A program made the translations under genes and the position numbers. The notes under the pieces are model-generated. The model worked only from the letters and a program-made list of their open reading frames with translations, was not told the DNA's origin and ran no database searches. From Symbiodinium kawagutii (Eukaryota; Sar; Dinophyceae; Suessiales; Symbiodiniaceae), in NCBI GenBank assembly GCA_009767595.1, contig VSDK01018585.1:72848-136847 (forward strand): DNA of 64,000 nucleotides, in the 5' to 3' direction. Position 1 is the first letter of the stretch. Each line of letters opens with the position of its first letter. Positions 53,614-64,000 of this stretch are shown here, one piece after another.

Positions 53614-53995
53614 GTAGGTGCTGCTGGTTTTGCTGTGCTCAAGGGCTCTTTGTTTCATGTTGCACCCGCGTTTGAAGCCGACAGCACGTTGCTGCTCAAA
53701 AGCTTGAGGAGGAATGTAGCTAGGGTTCAACCTAATTATGAGGCTTGGGCAACTTGAGGGTAACTTTTGTGCTGATTACTTTCAAACTTATGGCTCAGCT
53801 TTGGTTTAAGACACCGAGCTATCTGCTGCCAGTGGCGCCTTCTTAATCTCAGGTGCCTGTTTCAATCTGAGGATTCTTGTCCCTGAGCACTGAGCCCAGT
53901 GAATCTGCACCATACTTTCACCGTTCCAAATCAGAAGGGTCCACGGAAAAGATCAGTTATTTTTGGTGTTGCTGCAGAAACTCAACCAAAATGGC

Positions 53996-54055
53996 TGTGG
54001 GTCAAAACCCTGTTGGTCATTATCCCCATTATTGGTTGGTTAATATTGACCCATA
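53996..54055. repeat. 60-bp terminal-inverted-repeat mini-element
   Basis: It starts TGTGGGTCAAAA and ends AATATTGACCCATA, with inverted ends. It is related to 1575-1620. It ends 46 bp before the exon that starts at 54102. Confidence 0.6.
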
Positions 54056-54101
54056 TTGCTCTGCGGGTCCATTTCTGGCAACACTAACTGTGGAAATTCA
54101 G

Positions 54102-54253
54102 GCTCCGAGCCCGCTGCACCAAGGAGCGCGAGGGCGGGGCTGCGCAGCGGTTGCTTTCGGTGACCTGCGATGCCTTTGCCTCTCGGCCCTGCTGGTGCCA
54201 CCAGATCCACCGTGATTTCTCGGCACTTTCGCAGTTGATTCATGAAGGAATTG
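54102..54253 (+). CDS. Exon of unidentified gene (Cys/Arg-rich)
   Basis: Acceptor TTCAG followed by G. The frame reads LRARCTKEREGGAAQRLLSV then TCDAFASRPCWCHQIHRDFS and ALSQLIHEG. Several donors (GA at 54248, GT at 54254) leave the end open by a few bases. Clear coding character; family not recognised. Confidence 0.55.
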
Positions 54254-57200
54254 GTACTGATTAATGTTAACCATTGGAAGTAAGCATTGGAATTGACCAT
54301 TGGAAGATCAACAATTTCTATTATGGGATCATGCTGTAGTTGGTGAATATTAAGCATTGGAATTAGCACTGCTTAGTGGGAGCATACTCGTTATTTTTTG
54401 TGGTTAGTAGTTTTAATGAATGTGAACAATTCGCCATTATTAGCCAACCATCGTTGGTTGGTGATTATCCTCTGCTCACCGTAGGAATGCTGAGCATCGA
54501 CCAAATCAGGCATGACTGCTACACACCATCGCCGTTGCTCCACGATCATCAAAAGTTGGATGCGTTTTCACCTTTCTTTGCCCCTGCCATTGCTTCTCCC
54601 ATTTGCGGTGCCTTGTCCCCATGCTGCACGGCTGTCTCCCCAGTGCATCCACCGCTGTCAGTCTCTTCCAACGTTTGTTCCCGGAGCGTTGTTGCGCAGC
54701 CGTTGATCTAACCAGAGCTTTCAGTTTCCAAGAGTTGGATACGCGTTGGGGTTGCCCGTCTCGCAACCTTCTAGGCAATGATGCTTATTTCCTATGATTG
54801 CTGATGATTCCCCTTGCTAAACCTCTATTCTCGTTTGCAAACCATCATGAACCGAGTAGCACTGCTAACCATTACGAAACCTGAATCCTCCATGAATTCA
54901 CCTTTAGTACACCATCCTTAACTAACAGCTGACCATCGAATAATGAACCATCAAAGACCATGGCTCAAACCACAATCAACAATCATTGAATTGACTCTTT
55001 GATAGCCATCATTAATTACCGTGAACTCATTGTTACCAAACATTTGGTACCCAATTGAAGAAATAATAATGAATAACTGTCCATCAATCACCACTAACAT
55101 TCCATTTTCCATCATGTAGCCATCTTTAAGTACCGAATAACCACCGACTAGCCATCATCCGCCAACAACTAACCATTGACCGGCAAAAGTGAGCTGCCAG
55201 CATCTCCATTTGCTTAACCATCATTTGAAAAAAAATTAGCCAGCTAACATTGACCAGCTGGATCTTCCATTGCTAGTTGGTTATTGTGGCAATTGACCCC
55301 TGCAATTAGAACCATGAACCATTCATCACCATTGCCAAGATCAATCTGACGAGTTGCCATCATCAACGATGATTTGTTGGCTAGAACCCACTACTAACAA
55401 CCATGAAAATCACCATCATCAATCGCCAGGTATATGACCATGGTTTGAAACCAACATAAAGAACCATTTGTTGGTTATTCCTAGTGGCAATCTAATTGGT
55501 ATTCTGACCGCTAAAAAGTAAAGAACCACTAGTGGATCAATCTTATGGGTTATTCATCGAACTACTATGGCTAATTATACTAATCATGATAACAGTTACA
55601 ACCCTACTACTGACTGTTGGTTCATCCACTGACCTGCTGGCTAACACGCTACGGATAACCATGATCATAGCAGCTGGCTGGTGGTTTTAAACATGTTTTT
55701 CCCTCGCAATTATTGGTTATAATAGCTGGCTGGTGATTACTTTTATTTTCTCAAACTTTTTTTTTGCAGATTTTTCATGCCGGGGTGGTGAGCACCAGCA
55801 GATAGCCACGGCACCACATCACCCTCCCGCAACGAATCATCTCACTGTCTCGGCGCCGGCGCGGGCACCAGGTCCGCCTCACGCACGACCTGAAGATGCG
55901 CACGCCCAGCAGGTCGCTGTTGGACATGTTGATGTGCCACTCGCGGCTGCAACGAATGCCATGGGGTCACGGGGTTGGTCCAGCAGTGAAGGGTTGGTGG
56001 ATGGTGACTGGTTGATTGATGGTTGGTTAATGGTTGATACATGGTCGGTTGATGGTTGATGAATGGTTGGCCACTGGCTGATGAATGGTTGGTTGATTCA
56101 TGTTTTCAAGATGGTTGTTTCATGGTCAATACTGGTTTATAATTGTTGGTTGATGGTCAAAAAAAGGATGATAAATGATAAGGAGATTAGGAGCAGCAGT
56201 TCAAAATCATGATTTGAACCGGTGGTTCACTAGTATCGATTACAGGGGTAAAACCATGGTAAATAGCTGGTGGCTCATGGTTAACCACCCTATGTTTGAT
56301 GGAAAATTGCCAGCTGTTTTTGTGGGTCAGACAAGGGGTGTTTTTTGAAGAAATGGATTTGGTCACAGTCAACTAGCTGATTAAGGGATGATTACTGGAC
56401 GGCGGAGCTTTCGTGATGGTACTGAAGTGATGATTGGTTCATGGTGCATTGTTGGTTTAATGATGGCTAAATTGATAGCGGACTATGGGTACTTCTTGAT
56501 TGGTGGTTAGCTGTGGGTCGTTGGTGCTGAATGAGCGCTCGTCAATGAGCTGGTGATAGTGACCTGACTTGTTTAATGATGTTGATGGTGATTTCTCAAG
56601 TCACTTCTTGATTTTTGATGATGGTTGCACAAATTTGTTACTGCGATGGTGGTACTCGATGATGATTCTTTGATGCGTGACTGGCATTTAATTAGGATTG
56701 AAAAGCTGGTTAGTGCTTGTCAATGCTAGCAGATAATTACGATGTTTCATTCATGGTTAATTAATGATGGCGGGTTTCGAATGGTTGACGGCGGCTAGTG
56801 ATGGTGAATGAATTGCGCTTCATGATGATGAAGACTGCTTGCTGATATTGATGGTTATCATTGTTGCTTGATCTCAAAGAATGCTGACTTATGGTTAATG
56901 TTTGCTGAAGTGCTACATATACGTGTGTTTGTGTGTGCGCGTGTGAGTAAGAGCCCAGCTGCAAATGAACCATCGACTTTTAATGGATGGCCCCTGACGG
57001 GAAGTCCCATTCCTGATCAGCTTGATGCGGCTGAGTTGCAAGATGGCCTTGGGGGTACTGGGATCCATGGGCCTCCCATTGGTTAACATCTTCAATAATT
57101 TCATTAGCTCACAAAACAACTTAGAGCAGAGTTATGGTACCAACAGTGAGGGCCCTGTATGGCCCCACTCAAGCATCATTTGGCAAGATGACACGAGAAA

Positions 57201-58034
57201 ATTGCTTGGAATCGAGGCCATTTCGGATCCAACAACAACAACACCTTGGACGGGATGCCATTCTCTCGATACATTGCGCCGCAAGATCAGCAACGTTTCA
57301 TGGACTGCGGTGCAGAGTCGGTGCTGTTGCGCAGTGCTGGGAACTCTGCTGCTGATTTCGCACCAAAAACCTGGGGATTTGATTGAGTTATTATGTGGTC
57401 ACATATGCTTTTACAAGGGGGGACCCGTAGTTTAAGGTGGTTCAAAAGCCATCTAACTGTAGTTATTATTACCATAGCTGGTAGTTACCCTACTAGGGGG
57501 CCCCGCCTTGTATACTCCCGCTGGGTTGAGATTTTTGAGTAGAAATGATATTTCATCAATTGGGTTGAATGGCTATAATGTGTATACATTTCTGGTAAAT
57601 GGTAAGGGCCTGTTGTGAATGATGGTGACTCCACTTTGGCTTCCTATGCTACTTAACTATGGTTGAAGCTAAGCACCTGCTATGCAACCCTCTGCTACTG
57701 CCAACAGCAAACTGAAGGAGGGATTGGTGAAACGATTCCTGCCGGCTCAGCAGCTTTCAATCTGCAGAGCTCGCTCCTCTGATGAAACTTATGCGACAAA
57801 ACCTCTGGATCTACTGGAAATGAGGCATCATTAACCATTGGTTATTTGTCTATTTGTTTATTGTTTGTTTATTCATTTGTTTATTCTTTGTTTATATTTA
57901 TCTATTCATTTCTATTTATCTATTTAACTATTGATTGATTGATTTATTGATTTATTGATTTGTTTCTTTGTTTATTGTCCATTTATGTATATATTTATAT
58001 ACTTAATATATTAATATATTTGCGTTCCTTTGAG
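54254..58034. other. Mostly non-coding stretch
   Basis: AACCAT-rich (54.8-55.5 kb), then a family-3 element (about 55677-55795), a GC-rich coding-like island at about 55840-55985 that is open on both strands (plus: VRLTHDLKMRTPS; minus: EWHINMSNSDLLGVRIF), then strongly TGG/GGTT-rich DNA (56.0-56.8 kb) and TTTA-rich DNA (57.84-58.02 kb). The island probably is an exon, but strand and borders are undecided. Confidence 0.5.
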
Positions 58035-58142
58035 TGGATATTTCGTGATCCCCGCGAGGATTTCATCACGGAGTCCTCGCAAGCCAACGCTCCCGCGCGG
58101 TCCTTGCACTTGGATATGAAGGACGACCTGCGCCCAGGGGAC
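58035..58142 (+). CDS. Exon of unidentified gene
   Basis: Thirty-six codons, WIFRDPREDFITESSQANAP then ARSLHLDMKDDLRPGD. Acceptor TTGAG; donor GC (GCCTGT) at 58143. Balanced, globular-protein composition. A TIR family-1 element starts 32 bp after the donor. Confidence 0.55.
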
Positions 58143-58174
58143 GCCTGTGACCATTTGTGACCAGCCCAATGGGG

Positions 58175-58269
58175 GTTTCTCAAGCCATGGGGGTTACCCC
58201 AAAAATGGTTGGTTGATTACTATAAATGATTCATAGTGGATGATTTGGGGGTCCCCTATTTTGAGAAAC
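58175..58269. repeat. TIR family-1 element
   Basis: GTTTCTCAAGCCATGGGGGTTACCCC on the left and GGGGGTCCCCTATTTTGAGAAAC on the right, inverted, with the family core AAATGGTTGGTTGATTACTATAAATG between. Confidence 0.8.
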
Positions 58270-59275
58270 ACCCCCATGGTGATCAAACTTCGAGTTTGGA
58301 CTGGGGATTTGCCCTCCAGCAGTGCAGTTGTGGGGAATTTTTGGTTGGACCCACGATGTCCTATCCAGTGGTTTGAGGGGAGGGCTGGGGATCAAATAGG
58401 AATCCCATGTATTTCTCGATGGAAGCATGGATGCCACTGCGAATGCTGCCCTGGCGTGGCATGTGTTCCGACATTGTGTATCCAAGGTGGAATTTATTGA
58501 GTAAAATCTGTTCATCGAATTCTCCTTAGTTGATCCAACGTATGGAATCCAAAGTTGGGATGATCGACCGGAAACAGATTGACACTCGACTGATGATGAA
58601 TTACGGGCTGGTAGTGGTTCATGATAGTGGTGGTCAACACTGATTTCAATCATTCTTCATTTCTCATGGATTACTCGGAGATTAATGACCTTGGTTCGTG
58701 ATAGTGGTGGTCAATGGTGAGTTTGTGCTTCATAGCATCCATATCCAGTCTCAGCTGTAGCAGCGTGACGAATTCAACGCTTTTTCAGGTTTCAACCCTG
58801 CAGTGCTAATGCCTGGTAGTTGAGGAATGGGGTTGGCACCTTCCCTACTTTACCAACAAGAACAACGACAACCACACCCATCAGCCAACCACAAGTGTGA
58901 TTATTTACCCATTGCAAAGCATTTTTGGCCATGACAAGCATAGTTATCTTGGCCAGTTTTCCCCCTCCTTTCAAGAAGGACGTTTTTTTTCGCTGGCCAC
59001 CAACTCGTTTCACAGCTGGATCCTTAAGAGACACTTTGGGCCTTCTTTCCCCCTCAAGTTTGATGCACGGAAACCATTACTTCAAGCAGAAAGTTTCATA
59101 ATTAATCATCACCAACCACTCCTGAACCATTTTCATTCCTTATATCATTGACCACCACCTATTTTCATATATTTTCATCCATGATTACCCACCAATTAAC
59201 CACCCATACATCAACCATTCATTCGCCCACGGTTCCGGTCCACCGCGCGGCTGCTTCACCACCGACGCGTTGCAG

Positions 59276-59382
59276 GACTCCAGCGGCGTCAGCTTCAGCG
59301 CGGAGCTCTTCCATGTCACGGTGCCATCGCTGACCTCCACCGCGCCAAGCCTGGGAGTTCAGCGATGGGAGGCCTCCAAGGG
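59276..59382 (+). CDS. Exon of unidentified gene
   Basis: Acceptor TGCAG followed by G. The frame reads DSSGVSFSAELFHVTVPSLT then STAPSLGVQRWEASKG, with a GT donor (GTGCTT) at 59383. The open frame extends upstream into CFTTDALQ, so the acceptor could be earlier. CCA-rich before, TGG-rich after. Confidence 0.55.
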
Positions 59383-61356
59383 GTGCTTAACCATGGTCGT
59401 AGCATGGTGGTATGGTTTATATGGTTAACCTGGGGGTTATGTGGCTCAATAACAAGCTACTAATGGTTAATCCTGGTATGGGTTTCATCCTATGGGTAAG
59501 AATGGTTGTTCAAAAGGTATCTTGCCCTAGTCCTGCTTGGTGACGGCTGGAGCCAGGGGTGCCTCCCCTTGAAGGGAGGGCCAGAGCTACCGGGTGACCT
59601 AAGCATGGTGATATCTATGCGTACCTGTGTGCTTACCTGCGGGTAATGGTGGTCTATAGGGGTTACAACTGTGAATAATGGGTAATGATAGGGAGTAAAA
59701 ACCACCAACAATGGTTGAAAGTGTGCTTAAGAATGGCTAAGAACCAACGGAGTATGGGCGTGAAAGCAGGGTTAGGAATGGTTAGCAGTGGTTACTATGG
59801 CTTGTAATTCGATAGGGCTGAAAGAAGTCACTAGTGGGTATATCTCAACCTATTGGTGGTTACATCTATAGTTAAAGATTGTAAATTATGGGGGGTAATG
59901 ACCAATAAGAACGGTTCAACAACTGGTGCTTACTTGGTTGTTGAACTGCTGGTTGGTTTAGGGGTTAACTGGTTAGGTGGTGGATTGACTGGGGGTGGTG
60001 TTTAGTTGTGGACAATGGTTCACTGATGTTTCAGTGCTGGTCAATGAAGATAAGCATAGCCACCTGTGGTTTTTATACAATAATGGTTTTGTGAAGCTAG
60101 TGCTGAGGATGGTCGTTGATTTTTGATGATGCTTTGTAATTACTGGTAATGATAGTGGTGAATGGGGTTACTATACCAACACTTCAGGCCTAATTGACGG
60201 ATTAATGGCGGCTGATTGTGGTTGTTAAGTTGCTACTGCTGATTCACAGTCGGTAATAAATGGTGTTCACCGCTGAATCACGCTTGATGATGATAAAAGG
60301 CCTAATGCCCAATAGGATGGCTTTCCCGCTGGGTTGAAGAGCCGGTCACGTGAGACGGCAATCCTGGAGGCTTGAGAACGTTGAGTGCTGTAGCTGGTGC
60401 TTTTCTGAACTGCTGGATTTCAGGGAAACGACCATACCAGGTTCCAGCTGACCATACTACGGCTTATTGTCCCCCGGCTGACCATCAGCTCACTTAGGAA
60501 AACGAACATTTGCCGCTTGGCTGAATCTCAAGGGTGGGCCATGGGCTGGCAGCGGGCACTGGTGTTTGTTGTCACCATGGAGTTGAGTCGGTTGCGTGGC
60601 GAACCTCATGCAGCCCAACTGCGGGCCGCATATTGCTTGGGAAAAGTTGTTTGAAGTGACAATGAATTTTCGTTTGCATCCGAAACTTTCGCAGATTTCA
60701 TGGGAGAACCGAAGTCCAACCAGCCATGCAGGCACCTCGGATGGGCTCAGCCTAAGTTCCAAGGTTTCAAATCTCTGATCCGTTGAAGTCTTCCACCAAC
60801 GGATTTTCTTTGTTGGCTTCTCAATAGCGAACGTCCCAACCGTCTCGTCTAAGAATGTCATGCACCCTGTATCTATGTGTGCCACGTATCTTTATTCAGA
60901 CTTGGATCTCGAGATGTTAGTGAAAAAAACGTGTCAGTGATGTTTTGTGAATGATCTATACGGTTATGTTTTGGTGTCCATGTTTGTAAGTGCAATCTGC
61001 AGATCAGCAAGCGATTGTCTATACCTTCAGCGAAGCCTCGGTCCCCATGGGCAGGAGCTATAATTGCTCTGAGCACCTGACCACAATGGGTCATCCCAAT
61101 CGCCAGTACCAATCCTGACCCTTCGCCCCCAAGGCTATTGAAGTTTGCAGCCCACCATCTTCAGCAGCCCACGATAAACTATCCCCCATGAATTCATGAT
61201 GATTTGCCATCAACATCAACCAACATTCCTGGCCCAGCCAGCAACCACTACAAGGTGGGCCCCCAGCAGATATATAATATAAATAATCAAATCGGATTAT
61301 TTCACCCCCTACAACTGGCAGATTTCACCCGGTAGTTATCAACCAACAGCTCTAAG
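59383..61356. other. Intron-like stretch
   Basis: TGG/GGTT-rich from 59.4 to 60.3 kb. It holds a family-2 repeat (59536-59605). ORFs at 60490-60885 (minus) and 60596-60778 (plus) overlap and have no borders. It becomes CCA-rich before the next exon. Confidence 0.5.
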
Positions 61357-61486
61357 TGGCTGGGACCCCACCATCAGCGACCTGTCAGCCCTAGGATCGG
61401 AATCAGCAACGATTCCTCGGGGGATCGAGTGGAACGCCTGGAGCATTCCCATGATGACCCGCAGGAGTCCGGATGGGGGAGCGAGG
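61357..61486 (+). CDS. Exon of unidentified gene
   Basis: After CTAAG the frame reads GWDPTISDLSALGSESATIP then RGIEWNAWSIPMMTRRSPDG, with a GC donor candidate (GCCAGG) at 61487. Strong protein-like composition. A partial family-1 element and a family-2 repeat follow. Confidence 0.52.
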
Positions 61487-62011
61487 CCAGGAGCCAGGGG
61501 TACCCCTGAAATTGTTGGTTTATTACCATAAGTGGTTAGTAAAGGATGATTGGGAGGGAGCGATTTGGAGCCAGGGGTATGGTCAAATGGTGTTTGCAGA
61601 TGGCGGTGGATGATGGTTACATTGCGATCCTTGACAATGTTGAATGATTGTTTTCACGCCCCCTCGGTTCCCTTTCTGGTTGTCCAACAGGTCCATGATG
61701 AATAAATGGATTATGAATGACTAGTTGGGCAGCCACCAATGGTTACTGGCCGGTCATATTCATAAGAATGCAACTGTTGGGTTATAACCGCTGGGCAAGG
61801 CAAAAAAATCAATACCTGACATCGCCCAAGTTGATTGTCAATAGCCACTGCGGTATGACATTCAGTGCCTGAGCAAGACAGGAGCGACTTGGGGCTCAGG
61901 ATGATACTGAAACGTTCCATTACACCACGGCTTGGTTGCGCAGTTGGCTTTACAGGTGGGATATGATATAACAATGGTAGAGATAGCCTTCATGGTGGTT
62001 GAACCTCCCAA

Positions 62012-62085
62012 GTTACCACAACTTCATGTCAGCAATTCCTTGTACAGCCCACGTTACCACAACTTCATGTCAGCAGTTCCTTGTC
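62012..62085. repeat. 41-bp tandem duplication
   Basis: GTTACCACAACTTCATGTCAGCA(A/G)TTCCTTGT is repeated at 62012 and 62053. Confidence 0.9.
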
Positions 62086-62122
62086 CAAACGCGCCTCCAC
62101 AGAAAGCATTACGTTTCAGTAG

Positions 62123-62250
62123 GTCTCCAGCATATGGAGGACTGCCTCCCAGTGGACCCCGGCTCATTGATTCATCCCGACGGCGACATGCGACATATCT
62201 TGGGGAACCTGGGCATCGGACGTGCCGTTGATCCATTGGAGTTGGATCGG
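62123..62250 (+). CDS. Exon of unidentified gene
   Basis: Acceptor AGTAG followed by G. In phase 2 the frame reads LQHMEDCLPVDPGSLIHPDG then DMRHILGNLGIGRAVDPLEL and DR, with a GT donor (GTGGGG) at 62251. All three forward frames are partly open; this one is the most protein-like. The frame continues to 62343. Confidence 0.52.
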
Positions 62251-62984
62251 GTGGGGACTGTGACCATGGCATGTTTGCATTGTGGGAACGTGGCCGAATG
62301 GTGGAGAAGCAACTGGCTGAACCTTGAGGATGGTCAGAAATAAGCAAATGGATAGTGAGTTTCCATAGAGTTTCCCTATTCACCGTGGAAGTTTGTGATT
62401 GCATAAATGCTCATGTTGTTTGATCATTAATGCAAAGGACTTGTCACTCGTCATGTTGAGGAATCGACCACAATCTATGATGAGGGTGGGCGGTGGTTGC
62501 TAATCGTACTCAACACTGCTCATTGCTGAAATCATGCTTAATGCTCAAAAGATGCTTACTGCTAACGCTCAAGACTTGTGATGGTCGTAGTCCAACGGAA
62601 AAACAGGCCATGTTTCTTTTCGAGCAACATCGCTGTCAGCTACTGTGTTGTATGTTGATTGATGTGTGGTTTCCGCATTTGCAAAATCATATGAGTATTC
62701 ACATTCGTGGTCTAAATATGGCTCAAATGTACACATGTTCCGCATTTGCTGAATGTTTATGTTTGATGAGGTAAATGTACATGTTTACATTACACCCAAT
62801 GGTGCTAATAGACATCTATACATGCACCAATGTTGCGGTCAGGGTACTATCACTAGTTTCAGAAGATAGATGTAGATAGACACATGATTAGATAGCCTCA
62901 TATGTGTAGCTTATTTTCCAACAATATCGACAGAGAGATGCATACATATGCATTTACATTGTTTAAATCATTTACATTTATAGA

Positions 62985-63190
62985 TTGTTAATCTTGATAT
63001 TGAAGAATGTACTTCCATATATATATATACATATATATATAGAGGGGGTGACCATATATATACATTTATTTATATTTTCTATTTTTATATATGAATATTT
63101 GAATATTTTATATAGATATACATATTTATTTAGATATATAGTTAACTATATGTTTTCTATTTGTATTTATATTTATTTAGATATATAGTG
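62985..63190. repeat. TATA/TTTA-rich low-complexity tract
   Basis: Alternating TA runs and ATTT units. The ORF across it is compositional. Confidence 0.8.
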
Positions 63191-63239
63191 ATTTTGTTAT
63201 TTTGATGATCTATTTATTGTTTTGCTTGTACATCTACAG

Positions 63240-63367
63240 GTTGTTACGCTCTCCCCAGGCCCGCTCAGCATTCGGGGCCCAGCAGGGGACTCGGCGCTAA
63301 GGAGACGCTTTCAGCAGCCCGTACCAATGAGGGCCCAAGCGCCGTCGTCCAGCACCTTGGGCAGACG
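63240..63367 (+). CDS. Possible exon, frame ambiguous
   Basis: GC-rich island after CTACAG followed by G. One frame reads VVTLSPGPLSIRGPAGDSAL then RRRFQQPVPMRAQAPSSS; a second frame is also open. The donor is uncertain. TGG-rich DNA and a family-3-like element (about 63490-63600) follow. Confidence 0.4.
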
Positions 63368-64000
63368 AGCCAGTCACGATTTGAATCATCTATTCTTTTT
63401 TTTTTGTAACTACATTCTTCAAAAAATCAGTTTACATTAGTTAATGTACAATCTTCAGACTGATTATGAGTTAATTGATGTTCATTTGTTAATGATTTGG
63501 CGGCTGGTTACCAGGTTTGAAACATTTTTATTTTCCTGTTTGTTCAAATGATTGGTTGGGAACGGGGTGTTTTTTCAGGGGATGTTAATCACGCTACGGC
63601 CTGCGCGAGGTTTCGTAATGGGGTGTTTTTCAGGGGATGTGGTGGGGTGGGGTGGGATGTTATTAACCTTCGCTTGCACTTGCCAACCAAGTTGATGCTG
63701 GGTTGGGAATGGGGTGGGGTATGTGGGGTGGGGCAAGAATTTTGGAATTTGTTGGTTGCGTCCTACAGGCGTTGCGTTGTGTGCGCATGTATAGATGCAG
63801 TGTCTCGGGAGCGGATCCTAAGACGTTCCTGGACATAAACAAACACAACGCTTGGCTGCGGACGTGACAAAACAAGTTGATCGCGCGCGCGCTTCCACTC
63901 GCCCGAAGCGTTGGTTGATGTGAAATAATAAGGATCAAAAGTGGTTTATCGTCGTTAATCATGGTCAATATAGGGAGTTGATTCATGATAGATGGGTGGT
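63368..64000. other. Non-coding tail of window
   Basis: It holds a TIR family-3-like element and GGGTGTTTTTCAGGGGATG repeated twice (about 63567-63585 and 63620-63640). No gene is seen. Confidence 0.5.

Noticed and set aside
53981-54000. Possible reversed dinoflagellate spliced-leader relic around CCAAAATGGCT
   Set aside because: Only 11 core bases match well, and they are explained by the end of the TATGGGTCAA mini-element.
1-64000. tRNA, rRNA and CRISPR
   Set aside because: Looked for cloverleaf-like and regularly spaced repeat patterns and found none that I could support by eye. A covariance-model search would be decisive.

Overview
The window looks like nuclear DNA of a dinoflagellate, probably Symbiodiniaceae-like. 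Coding density is very low. Exons are tiny and sit in kilobase introns. The splice donors that can be placed are GT, GC and GA, and most acceptors read AG followed by G, which is the documented dinoflagellate pattern. The intronic DNA is saturated with ATGGTTGATGG/CCATCAACCAT-type sequence and short inverted-repeat elements. A 10-base N gap at 30323-30332 shows that this is an assembly scaffold.

Region 1 (about 1-5.4 kb) holds few convincing genes: a possible RG-rich exon at the left edge and one well-bordered 63-nt exon at 3259-3321. Region 2 (5430-11595) is a complete, apparently young tyrosine-recombinase (YR) retrotransposon. It has the PAT/Ngaro-type split-repeat layout A1 - ORFs - B1 - A2 - B2. 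A1 and A2 share 66 identical bases, and B1 and B2 share 152 identical bases including a 2-base junction. It encodes a small membrane-anchored-looking peptide (ORF0), a Gag-like protein, a reverse transcriptase/RNase H polyprotein whose C-terminus is a C5-cytosine-methyltransferase-like domain, and a tyrosine recombinase nested in another frame inside that polyprotein. All frames are open.

Region 3 (about 12.6-26.9 kb, + strand) is one gene that I rebuilt exon by exon: a LAMMER/CLK-type dual-specificity kinase. At least fourteen exons carry, in order, the glycine-rich loop, VALK lysine (in a 15-nt microexon), HTDLKP-ENILL catalytic loop, LIDFGNATY, the RYRCPEV activation-segment end, DLWSLGC, and C-lobe helices. 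The reading phase is kept across almost every junction. The last kinase exon(s) were not found.

Region 4 (27-64 kb) contains scattered candidate exons of unidentified genes, most bordered by plausible splice sites, and one long intronless ORF (35345-36604, 419 codons) with a Rossmann-like C-terminal half. Around most exons the preceding DNA is CCAT/AACC-rich and the following DNA is TGG/GGTT-rich, so each intron is broadly self-complementary between its two ends. Several families of 45-100 bp terminal-inverted-repeat elements lie in these introns, often just downstream of a donor or upstream of an acceptor. No rRNA, tRNA or CRISPR was recognised.
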